Part shown: in pieces, positions 1-5,597 of the stretch
Layout of the letters: the number at the start of each line of letters is the position of its first letter
Numbering within the stretch: position 1 is the stretch's first letter
Source: Oscillospiraceae bacterium
GTDB taxonomy: Bacteria; Bacillota; Clostridia; Oscillospirales; Ruminococcaceae
Reading direction: 5' to 3'
NCBI GenBank assembly: GCA_017394565.1
Contig: JAFPXW010000136.1
Coordinates: 1 to 5,597 of the forward strand
Length of the DNA: 5,597 bases
Position numbers and translations under genes: made by a program
Notes under the pieces: model-generated
The model's input: the letters and a program-made list of their open reading frames with translations, nothing else
Databases searched by the model: none
Told to the model about the DNA's origin: nothing

Positions 1-339
1 AGCAGACACAGATTCCTCCGCAACTTCCGGTTCGATGACTGCTTCGGTTTCTTCGGTCATTTCCGGCTCTGCTGCGGCGATTTCCTCCGTCACCGCTTCT
101 TCCTCGGTCGCTGTTTCCTCAGCAAGTTCCTCGGCAGCAGCTTCCTGCGCCTCGTGCTTCTTGCTGCCGAAATGCCACCAGCCCTTCTTTTCGGGCTTTT
201 CGGGCTTTTCCTCGGTAACGTCCGGCTCGGAGGCTTCCTGCGATGCGGCAGTTTCCTCCGCGGCAGGAACCGCCGGACTCTCCGGCAGCTCCGGAAGTGC
301 TTCGGTCTCCGCCTCGCCCTCGAGCTTGACATCCTGCGA
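1..339 (-). other. Acidic C-terminal extension of FtsY with embedded KKGWWHFGSKK motif
   Basis: Residues 303-415 of FtsY, still open at the window edge, lie beyond the GTPase core. By hand count they contain 34 Glu and 2 Asp against 7 Lys and no Arg, with the rest mostly Ala, Pro, Thr, Val and Ser. This looks disordered or partly helical. In the middle, at residues 353-363, is the only basic and aromatic island, KKGWWHFGSKK, preceded by EKPEKPEKK. Known context: E. coli FtsY carries its acidic A domain at the N-terminus, beginning with a basic/aromatic membrane-binding stretch. The composition here is similar but at the opposite end. A membrane-contact role for the island is inference. Codon use and frame run smoothly from the GTPase core, so I see no sign of a frameshift. 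Confidence 0.85.
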
Positions 340-1245
340 ATGATCGAACAGCGCACGGACGAAATCAGCATTATCAAATGTCTGTAGATCCTCGATCTTC
401 TCGCCGACACCGACAAGCTTGACCGGGATGCCGAGTTCATTCTTGATGGAAACCACGATGCCGCCCTTTGCCGTGCCGTCGAGTTTGGTCAGGACGATGC
501 CAGTGATATTCGCCACTTCGCTGAACAGACGTGCCTGCGAAACGGCGTTCTGTCCGGTCGTGGCATCGAGCACGAGCAGCGTTTCGATCGCGCAGCCCTC
601 GGCCTTCTGCGTGAGGATGCGGTTGATCTTTTCCAGCTCATTCATGAGGTTTTTCTTGTTGTGCAGGCGGCCTGCGGTGTCGATGATGAGGACATCGCAG
701 CCTCTTGCCGTCGCTGCCGAAATGCCGTCAAATACGACCGCACCCGGATCGCTGCCCTCGGCGTGCTTGACGATGTCCACGCCGGCTCTCTGCGTCCAGA
801 CCTCAAGCTGGTCGATCGCCGCCGCACGGAAGGTATCCGCGGCTGCGACGAGGACTTTCTTGCCCTGCTGCTTGAACTGGTGGCAGAGCTTGCCGATGGT
901 CGTGGTCTTTCCGGCGCCGTTGACACCGATGACCATGATGACCGACGGTGTTGTCGAGAGGTTCAGCTCCACATCGTCGCCCATCATGTCGCCGATAATT
1001 TCCTCGATCAGTCCCATGATCTCCTGCGGATCTGTCACGCCTCGCTCCTTGACGAGTCCCCGCAGGCGCTCGCAGATCTCCACGGACGTATCCACGCCCA
1101 TATCGCTCATGATCATGGTTTCCTCAAGCTGCTCGAACAGATCTTCGTCGATCTTCGTGAAGGAATTGAGGACACGGCGCATATTGTTCATCATCGCGTC
1201 ACGGGTCTTTTGCAGTCCTTCTTTGATTTTTGAGAAAATACCCAT
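1..1245 (-). CDS. ftsY: Signal recognition particle receptor FtsY (3' end outside window)
   Basis: FtsY is the membrane-associated GTPase that receives SRP-bound ribosomes (Ffh plus 4.5S/scRNA) and passes them to the SecYEG translocon. The frame has 415 codons and no stop before the left edge. The start MGIFSKIKEGLQKTR resembles the short amphipathic Gram-positive N-terminus of B. subtilis FtsY. The N domain follows (IDEDLFEQLEE, 34-44; DMGVDTS). The G domain has the P-loop GVNGAGKTTT (107-116), the DTFRAAA motif (137-143), DTAGR (189-193), the DATTGQNA-type SRP GTPase motif, TKLD (253-256) with GTAKGG directly after, and the closing GVGEKIEDLQ-x-F motif. The NG core ends near ALFDH at 302, where most FtsY proteins stop. 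At least 113 very acidic residues follow. ATG at 1245 is chosen over the in-frame ATG at 1251 because its AGGAGG is seven bases away rather than one. All GTPase motifs are intact. Confidence 0.97.
   Translation of the reverse strand, partial: MGIFSKIKEGLQKTRDAMMNNMRRVLNSFTKIDEDLFEQLEETMIMSDMGVDTSVEICERLRGLVKERGVTDPQEIMGLIEEIIGDMMGDDVELNLSTTPSVIMVIGVNGAGKTTTIGKLCHQFKQQGKKVLVAAADTFRAAAIDQLEVWTQRAGVDIVKHAEGSDPGAVVFDGISAATARGCDVLIIDTAGRLHNKKNLMNELEKINRILTQKAEGCAIETLLVLDATTGQNAVSQARLFSEVANITGIVLTKLDGTAKGGIVVSIKNELGIPVKLVGVGEKIEDLQTFDNADFVRALFDHSQDVKLEGEAETEALPELPESPAVPAAEETAASQEASEPDVTEEKPEKPEKKGWWHFGSKKHEAQEAAAEELAEETATEEEAVTEEIAAAEPEMTEETEAVIEPEVAEESVSA
187..210 (-). repeat. Short 9-base tandem repeat inside the ftsY tail (about 2.7 copies)
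   Basis: On the plus strand cttttcggg occurs twice in direct succession, followed by a partial third copy, cttttc. On the coding strand it encodes a run of Glu-Pro-Lys units (EKPEKPEK) just before the KKGWWHFGSKK island. The unit is in frame, so copy-number change would lengthen or shorten the linker without a frameshift. Confidence 0.75.
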
Positions 1246-1252
1246 AGTCATA

Positions 1253-1258
1253 CCTCCT
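1253..1258 (-). promoter_or_regulatory. Ribosome binding site of ftsY; decides the start codon
   Basis: AGGAGG on the minus strand overlaps the last base of the TAA stop of the gene upstream (TAAGGAGG). Two in-frame ATGs follow, at 1251 (one base away, too close) and 1245 (seven bases away). The spacing selects 1245 and gives the N-terminus MGIFSKIK rather than MTMGIFSKIK. Confidence 0.85.
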
Positions 1259-1869
1259 TATTGTCGATCAGATCGCATCAGAATTGCGTATTTTTCATAG
1301 TTTTCCGGTATTGCCGGAAGTTTCAGGAACGGGATCTGTTCCGTTCCTGCATAAAAGCATAGCCGGTTTTCTTCTTCCCGTATCACGATCGGATGGAATT
1401 TCGCACCTGTCACGCTGCACCAGCCATCGTGCGTTACATAACCGCAGCATCCGCTGACGATTATCATGACATCCACCAGCAGCATTCCCAGATAGCCCAG
1501 TCCACTGTTAACCGAACGCTGCGCTTTCAGATCGAGCCTTGTCAGATAGACCTCTGTCAGTTCTTCCATGTCCACAGAAGTGTCCTCCGGTTTATCGAGC
1601 TGTCCGATCTGCTCACTGATGCCGTACTGCTCCGCACGATGGATCTCCTGCCTGTATTTACCGGCATTGTAGAAATTCACAGCGGTTTCATAGATCATAT
1701 ACACGCTCATCAGAGCGATGAACAGCATCAGTGGTTTCTTCCAGTTGACATGAAAGCGGATGATGCTGCTTTTCTGTACGAATCCTCGCGTTTTCCGCAT
1801 GGAAGTCAGCAGGTGGATCATCGCACCGATCCCCATGCAGAACAGCAGGATGGATTCTGTCTTATCCAT
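1258..1869 (-). CDS. Unknown three-pass membrane protein, paralogue 2 (203 aa)
   Basis: This is a diverged relative of the gene just upstream, with the same layout. Hydrophobic segments lie at about residues 6-23, 46-66 and 124-142. A basic loop after the first (SMRKTRGFVQKSS) predicts a cytoplasmic loop and cytoplasmic C-terminus. Shared features include EQYGI (80-84; EQHGI in the other copy), GYVTHDGWCSVT (143-154; GYITRDGWCWIT), IREEENRLCFY (163-173; IQEENGKLLLY) and a final L-x-LP followed by an A-I/L-LM ending. Most other positions differ, so the duplication is not recent. The 55-residue region between segments two and three is the most variable part. The ATG at 1869 has GAGG eight bases upstream. 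The TAA stop lies against the ftsY ribosome binding site, which implies translational coupling. Hand counts on a few lines give lower GC (for example 25 of 60 at 1261-1320) than in ftsY. Function is unknown. Confidence 0.85.
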   Translation of the reverse strand: MDKTESILLFCMGIGAMIHLLTSMRKTRGFVQKSSIIRFHVNWKKPLMLFIALMSVYMIYETAVNFYNAGKYRQEIHRAEQYGISEQIGQLDKPEDTSVDMEELTEVYLTRLDLKAQRSVNSGLGYLGMLLVDVMIIVSGCCGYVTHDGWCSVTGAKFHPIVIREEENRLCFYAGTEQIPFLKLPAIPENYEKYAILMRSDRQ

Positions 1870-1876
1870 TATGATA

Positions 1877-1881
1877 TCCTC
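1877..1881 (-). promoter_or_regulatory. Ribosome binding site of membrane paralogue 2, overlapping the upstream stop
   Basis: GAGGA on the minus strand shares bases with the TGA stop of the upstream paralogue (TGAGGA) and lies seven to eight bases before the ATG at 1869. Overlap of stop and Shine-Dalgarno suggests reinitiation or translational coupling of the pair. Confidence 0.7.
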
Positions 1882-2515
1882 ATGAAATAGAATTGGTTTC
1901 CAGCGCTTCCGGTTCTGCCATCAGCAATGCCAGACGTTCGCGTTCTTCCCAAGTGTCCGGCAGGGACAGCAGGGCGCGGTCGGAATCCTTCAGATAGAGC
2001 AGAAGCTTGCCGTTTTCCTCCTGAATGCGGACAGGGATGATGGTATCGCGGGTGATCCAGCACCAGCCGTCGCGCGTGATATAGCCGCCGACAGGCGTTC
2101 CCAGAATGCTCAGGCAGATCAGAAACACTCCGAAATGCTTCAGTGCGGCATAGACCGATGCACTGGCTTTCGCGTGCTGTGCCTTGATATAGAGCGCCGC
2201 TGTCCGTTCGCCGTCCGACAGGACATCTTCGGAGATGCCGGCTTTGTCCAGCACATATTCAATGCCGTGCTGCTCCACAAGTTCGGCTCTGTGCAGGTAC
2301 ACGCCGCGGTTATGCAGGCTCATACCTGCATTGTACAGGCACAGCACCAGCGAAAAGATGCACAGCAGATACCACGGCTTCACGGCAAATGCAAACCGCA
2401 GGATACCCGATGCTTCGGCTTTTTTCCTTGCTTTGATACAGGCTTTGATCCACAGGATGGCAGCGCCCAGCCCCATACCGAGGCACATGGCGGATACGAC
2501 TTCATGAACCTGCAT
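1880..2515 (-). CDS. Unknown three-pass membrane protein, paralogue 1 (211 aa)
   Basis: I do not recognise the family. Three hydrophobic segments are visible, at about residues 6-27, 47-66 and 122-142. The loop after the first (KACIKARKKAEA) is strongly basic and so probably cytoplasmic. This predicts N-out and C-in topology, with a roughly 55-residue helical, charged region (67-121) outside. The C-terminal part, 143-211, would be cytoplasmic and looks beta-rich at first: GYITRDGWCWIT (144-155) followed by IPVRIQEENGKLLLY. It ends in the charged stretch LPDTWEERERLALLM and a short tail. The following gene product matches it along its whole length. The start at 2515 is supported by a GGGGG-type ribosome binding site six bases upstream. 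It follows smc by 12 bases and precedes the next gene by 10, so it is probably co-transcribed. The PH-like appearance of the C-terminal strands is only an impression; no enzymatic motif is visible. Confidence 0.85.
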   Translation of the reverse strand: MQVHEVVSAMCLGMGLGAAILWIKACIKARKKAEASGILRFAFAVKPWYLLCIFSLVLCLYNAGMSLHNRGVYLHRAELVEQHGIEYVLDKAGISEDVLSDGERTAALYIKAQHAKASASVYAALKHFGVFLICLSILGTPVGGYITRDGWCWITRDTIIPVRIQEENGKLLLYLKDSDRALLSLPDTWEERERLALLMAEPEALETNSIS

Positions 2516-2521
2516 TTGTTG

Positions 2522-2527
2522 CCCCCT
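2522..2527 (-). promoter_or_regulatory. Ribosome binding site of membrane paralogue 1
   Basis: On the minus strand AGGGGG directly follows the smc TAA stop and lies six bases before the ATG at 2515. It supports that start. It also shows that the two genes are joined without space for a promoter between them. Confidence 0.7.
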
Positions 2528-5500
2528 TTACTGTGCATCCACCGGCGCATCCTCCAGATGCTCCAGCTTCAGCAGGCGTGAAACTCCGTCTGCCTGCATC
2601 GTCACGCCGTAGAGGACGTTGGCTTCCTCCATCGCACTGCGGCGGTGGGTGACGAGGACAAACTGCGTGTGATCTGTGAAATGCTTCAGGTAACGCGCGT
2701 ACTTGCGGACATTGGCTTCGTCCAGCGCGGCGTCGATCTCATCGAGGATGCAGAACGGTGCCGGACGCAGCCGCAGGATCGCAAAATAGATCGCGATCGC
2801 AACGAAGCTCTGCTCGCCGCCGGACAGGGAGATCAGGTTTTTGATGACCTTGCCGGGCGGTGCGACATTGATCTCGATGCCCGATGTCAGGACGTTTTCG
2901 GGATCTGTGAGTGTCAGTTCCGCCTTGCCGCCGCCGAACAGCTCCACGAAGATCTCCTTGAAATTGGAATTGATGATCGCGAAGCTTTCCGTGAAGATAT
3001 GGCACATTTCCTCTGTCAGGTCGGTGATGAGCTTTTCGAGCTCCTGTTTCGACTTGCGGACATCCGCCATCTGTTCCGACAGGAACTTGTATCGCTCCGA
3101 AACCTCGCGGTATTCCTCGATCGCGTCCACATTGACGCTGCCGAGTGCGCGGATCTTCTGCTTGATCTCCTGCAATTGTTTCTTCGCCGCCGCCATATCC
3201 TCGATGGGCTGTGCGGCTTCCTGCGCTTCGGAACGTGTCAGTTCGTAGACTTCGAGCAGCTTGGCAACGATGGAATCATTCTCGTTTTTGAGATTTTCCT
3301 CGCGTTCCGTCAGGCGTGTCACCTCAGCGGACAGCTTTTCTTTTGCTGCATGGTATTCATTCAGCCCCGACTGCATCTCGCGCACGCGAACGCTCTGTGC
3401 ATCGTGCGATGTGGAAGCTGTTTTTGCCGCAGTTTCGGCTTCTGTGATCTGGGCTTCCGTGTCGGAGAGGAGCTTTTCGCGGACAGCGACTGCCTTGGTT
3501 TTCTCCTCGATCACGCTGCGGTAGCCGTCAAGCTCCGCGCGGTACTGCTCATCCCGCGCATCCGCCTGCTCCACGGCACTCTGCGCCTGTGACAGCAGAT
3601 GCTGCGCGGATTCCTTGTCCTTCTCCGCCTCCGCGAGCCGGATCTTGAGGTTGCCGTATGCCTCGGAACGCTTCTCGCGTTCTGCCTGCAATTGTGCCGC
3701 ACGCCCCTTTGCACCGGTCACGCCGGCTTCGGCGGTTTCGATCTCGTGGACTTTATTATCATAGCGCAGTTTCGCATCAGCAACTGCCGCATCGGCTTTC
3801 GCAGCATTCTGGTGCAATGCTTCTGCGCGTGTTTCCATTTCCTGCGCTTTCTGGCGAAGCTGGGACACCGGGAACGCCTGGCGTTCCGCTTCGGTCTGCG
3901 CCTGCAGGAAGCTCTGCTGGAGCTGTGTGAAACGGCGGCTCTCGGATTCGAGCGCAGTTTCCGCCTGTGAAACAGCAGCCGCACATTCGCGTGCTTTGGC
4001 TTCTGTATCGCGGCACTGGATGGCAAGCTGCTCGATGGCATTCTGCAACTCTGCAAGCTCCGTCTTTCGGGTGAGCATTCCGCCGGTTTTCTGGACAGAA
4101 CCACCCGTAAACGAACCGCCGGCATTGATGACCTGACCGTCCATCGTGACGATCTTGAACCGGTAGCCGTAGCGCTTGGCAATCTCCGTTCCGTCGTCGA
4201 TATTCTCCGCGACAACGATGCGGCCGAGCAGATTTTCGGCGATCTGCTGGTACACCGGCTCACACTCGACCAGGTCACTTGCGACCGCAACAAATCCAGC
4301 CTGCCGGTCAAGTCCCTGTTCGTTCAGCCGCCTGCCCCGGATGGAAGTCAGCGGCAGGAACGTCGCACGTCCGGCGCGGTTGTCACGCAGGAAACGAATG
4401 CCGGCCTTTGCGGCGTTTTCGTTGTCCACGATGAGGTGCTGGACACTGGCGCCGAGAGCCGTCTCGATCGCGATGCCGTAGCGGCTGTCCACCTGAATCA
4501 GCTGCGCCACACTGCCGTGAATGCCGCCGATCTCGCCCTTACGGACGCTGCGCATGATCGCCTTGACGCTGCCGGAGAAGCCTTCCATATTGTTTTCGAG
4601 GTCGGTCAGGATGCGGTGACGCTGCTTCTTATCGCGCAGATCGAAGCTTGCCTTGCGGAAAATGTCCTCCGCCTGGGCTTTTGTCTGCTGGAGTGATTGG
4701 AGACCCTTGCGCGTTTCGGCAACCTTTTTCTCCTGCGCCGTCACGTCCTGCTGACGCTCCTGCATCGCAGAAAGTGCCGATTCATAGGCAGCTTCGGCTT
4801 CCTGCAATTTCTGCGCATCCTCCAGCCCTGTCTGTTTCAAGGATTCGAGCTCCTCCGCGACCTGCTGCGCCTTTTCCTCCGCCGAACGGATCCCGAACTG
4901 CAATTCGCTGCGCTCGAGGTAGAGTCTGTGCAGCTTCTCATCCGCTTCACGCGAACGCTCATCCTCCGCACGGAATTCCGCCTCCATCTGCTCAAAGGCA
5001 AGGCGTGCATCCTCCAGTGCCTGCGCAGTTTCTGCGCATTTTTTCTCGCTCTCGGCAGCCGTTTGTTCGGCTTCCTCCAGACGTGCGATCAGCGCATTCT
5101 GCTCCTGCAATTCCTGCGCATGACGCGACTGTGAGAGTTTGAGGGCTTCCTCATTGTGGACGATGTCGTTCTTCCAGACGGCGATGTCAGACTTCGCCTG
5201 AGCCGCCGTTTCGCGGAGACTTTTCACAAGAACACGCGCATCTTCGGCATCCGCACTGCACTGCTGCATGATGCGGTAGCCCTCCTGTATTTTCTCCTCC
5301 TCGGCAGCAATGTCGCGTTCAGCGGCATCGTAGTCGTTTTTCGCAACGAGCAGCTTGTCGCCGATCTCCTGCAAACGTGTCTGCAATGCCGACAACTGCT
5401 CCACCCAGACGGAAATTTCGAGCGTTTTCTGTTCCTGTGCGAGAACGACGAATTTCTGGGCTTTTTCCGCCTGATGCTTCAGAGGGCCGACACGCGCTTC

Positions 5501-5597
5501 CAGCTCGGAAACGATGTCGTGCAGACGCTCCATATTGTCCTGTGCCTGTGCGAGTTTTCGCTCTGCTTCGAGCTTTCGGTAGCGGAATTTCGAGATG
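2528..5597 (-). CDS. smc: Chromosome partition/condensin protein SMC (3' part, N-terminus outside window)
   Basis: SMC is the ATPase of the bacterial SMC-ScpAB condensin, which organises and helps segregate the chromosome in the cytoplasm. The frame is open to the right edge and gives 1022 residues, numbered here from the first whole codon (5596-5594). It begins ISKFRYRKLEAERKL, the family sequence just after the N-terminal head, so about 150 residues with Walker A are missing and full length would be near 1175, normal for the family. Residues about 10-330 form the Glu/Gln/Ala-rich coiled-coil arm. Residues about 337-500 are the hinge, with GGIHGSVAQLI and the conserved GGSFTGGS at 493-500. 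Residues about 505-810 are the returning arm. The C-terminal head starts near GSVNVDAIEEY (about 820), with the ABC signature LSGGEQ at 924-929 and Walker B CILDEID with D952 and putative catalytic E953, followed by D-loop ALDEANV. All C-terminal catalytic motifs are intact. The Met at 5533 lies inside the first arm and is not the start. The stop codon is TAA, 12 bases before the next gene. Confidence 0.97.
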   Translation of the reverse strand, partial: ISKFRYRKLEAERKLAQAQDNMERLHDIVSELEARVGPLKHQAEKAQKFVVLAQEQKTLEISVWVEQLSALQTRLQEIGDKLLVAKNDYDAAERDIAAEEEKIQEGYRIMQQCSADAEDARVLVKSLRETAAQAKSDIAVWKNDIVHNEEALKLSQSRHAQELQEQNALIARLEEAEQTAAESEKKCAETAQALEDARLAFEQMEAEFRAEDERSREADEKLHRLYLERSELQFGIRSAEEKAQQVAEELESLKQTGLEDAQKLQEAEAAYESALSAMQERQQDVTAQEKKVAETRKGLQSLQQTKAQAEDIFRKASFDLRDKKQRHRILTDLENNMEGFSGSVKAIMRSVRKGEIGGIHGSVAQLIQVDSRYGIAIETALGASVQHLIVDNENAAKAGIRFLRDNRAGRATFLPLTSIRGRRLNEQGLDRQAGFVAVASDLVECEPVYQQIAENLLGRIVVAENIDDGTEIAKRYGYRFKIVTMDGQVINAGGSFTGGSVQKTGGMLTRKTELAELQNAIEQLAIQCRDTEAKARECAAAVSQAETALESESRRFTQLQQSFLQAQTEAERQAFPVSQLRQKAQEMETRAEALHQNAAKADAAVADAKLRYDNKVHEIETAEAGVTGAKGRAAQLQAEREKRSEAYGNLKIRLAEAEKDKESAQHLLSQAQSAVEQADARDEQYRAELDGYRSVIEEKTKAVAVREKLLSDTEAQITEAETAAKTASTSHDAQSVRVREMQSGLNEYHAAKEKLSAEVTRLTEREENLKNENDSIVAKLLEVYELTRSEAQEAAQPIEDMAAAKKQLQEIKQKIRALGSVNVDAIEEYREVSERYKFLSEQMADVRKSKQELEKLITDLTEEMCHIFTESFAIINSNFKEIFVELFGGGKAELTLTDPENVLTSGIEINVAPPGKVIKNLISLSGGEQSFVAIAIYFAILRLRPAPFCILDEIDAALDEANVRKYARYLKHFTDHTQFVLVTHRRSAMEEANVLYGVTMQADGVSRLLKLEHLEDAPVDAQ

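Noticed and set aside
35..343. Serine-rich plus-strand open frame that looks like a low-complexity secreted protein
   Set aside because: It is the complement of the Glu/Ala-rich FtsY tail in another frame. The minus-strand frame continues an intact FtsY and explains the composition.
1249..1251. Upstream in-frame ATG as the ftsY start
   Set aside because: Only one base separates it from AGGAGG. The ATG six bases further on has ideal spacing and gives the usual N-terminus.
419..1300. Long plus-strand open frame of 293 codons
   Set aside because: It lies antisense to the ftsY GTPase core, which has every expected motif. The product is Ser/Arg/Pro-rich with no recognisable domain, as expected for a shadow of a codon-biased gene.
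1258..2515. The two membrane genes as a mobile cassette or toxin-immunity insertion
   Set aside because: No transposase, flanking repeats or attachment site is visible, and the tight stop/ribosome-binding-site junctions on both sides indicate ordinary operon genes.
2645..3592. Plus-strand open frame of 315 codons
   Set aside because: It is antisense to the SMC C-terminal head and arm. Its Leu/Cys/Arg/Phe-rich composition mirrors the Glu/Gln/Ala codons of the coiled coil.
5531..5533. ATG as the SMC start codon
   Set aside because: The frame continues upstream through ISKFRYRKLEAERKL, conserved SMC sequence just after the N-terminal head, so this Met is internal.

Overview
All four genes lie on the minus strand and are transcribed from right to left. 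In order they are smc (only its 3' part, running off the right edge), two small related membrane-protein genes, and ftsY (running off the left edge). The gaps between them are 10 to 12 bases. I see no terminator-like hairpin, promoter, tRNA, rRNA, CRISPR array or insertion sequence, and no stretch over 300 bases without a gene. This looks like the interior of one operon whose promoter and terminator are both outside the window.

The smc-ftsY linkage, the AGGAGG-type ribosome binding sites, the short B. subtilis-like N-terminus of FtsY and the moderately GC-rich, Ala/Glu-rich coding all suggest a Gram-positive gut-type Clostridia member, perhaps Ruminococcus-like (Oscillospiraceae). That assignment is an inference. 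In many Firmicutes the order is rnc-smc-ftsY, so rnc would be expected just beyond the right edge.

Region by region: 5597-2528 encodes 1022 residues of the chromosome condensin SMC (coiled-coil arm, hinge, returning arm, C-terminal ATPase half-head); about 150 N-terminal residues with Walker A are missing. 2515-1880 and 1869-1258 encode two proteins of 211 and 203 residues. Each has three predicted membrane segments and a shared GY-x-T-x-DGWC motif, so they appear to be a diverged tandem duplication of unknown function. 1245-1 encodes FtsY, the signal recognition particle receptor, with a complete NG GTPase core followed by at least 113 residues of very acidic tail that contains a basic/aromatic KKGWWHFGSKK island.

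SMC acts in chromosome organisation and FtsY in co-translational membrane targeting. They share an operon by conserved linkage rather than by a known shared pathway. The most unusual points are the acidic, membrane-motif-containing extension at the C-terminus of FtsY (E. coli carries its acidic region at the N-terminus) and the paired unknown membrane proteins placed between smc and ftsY.
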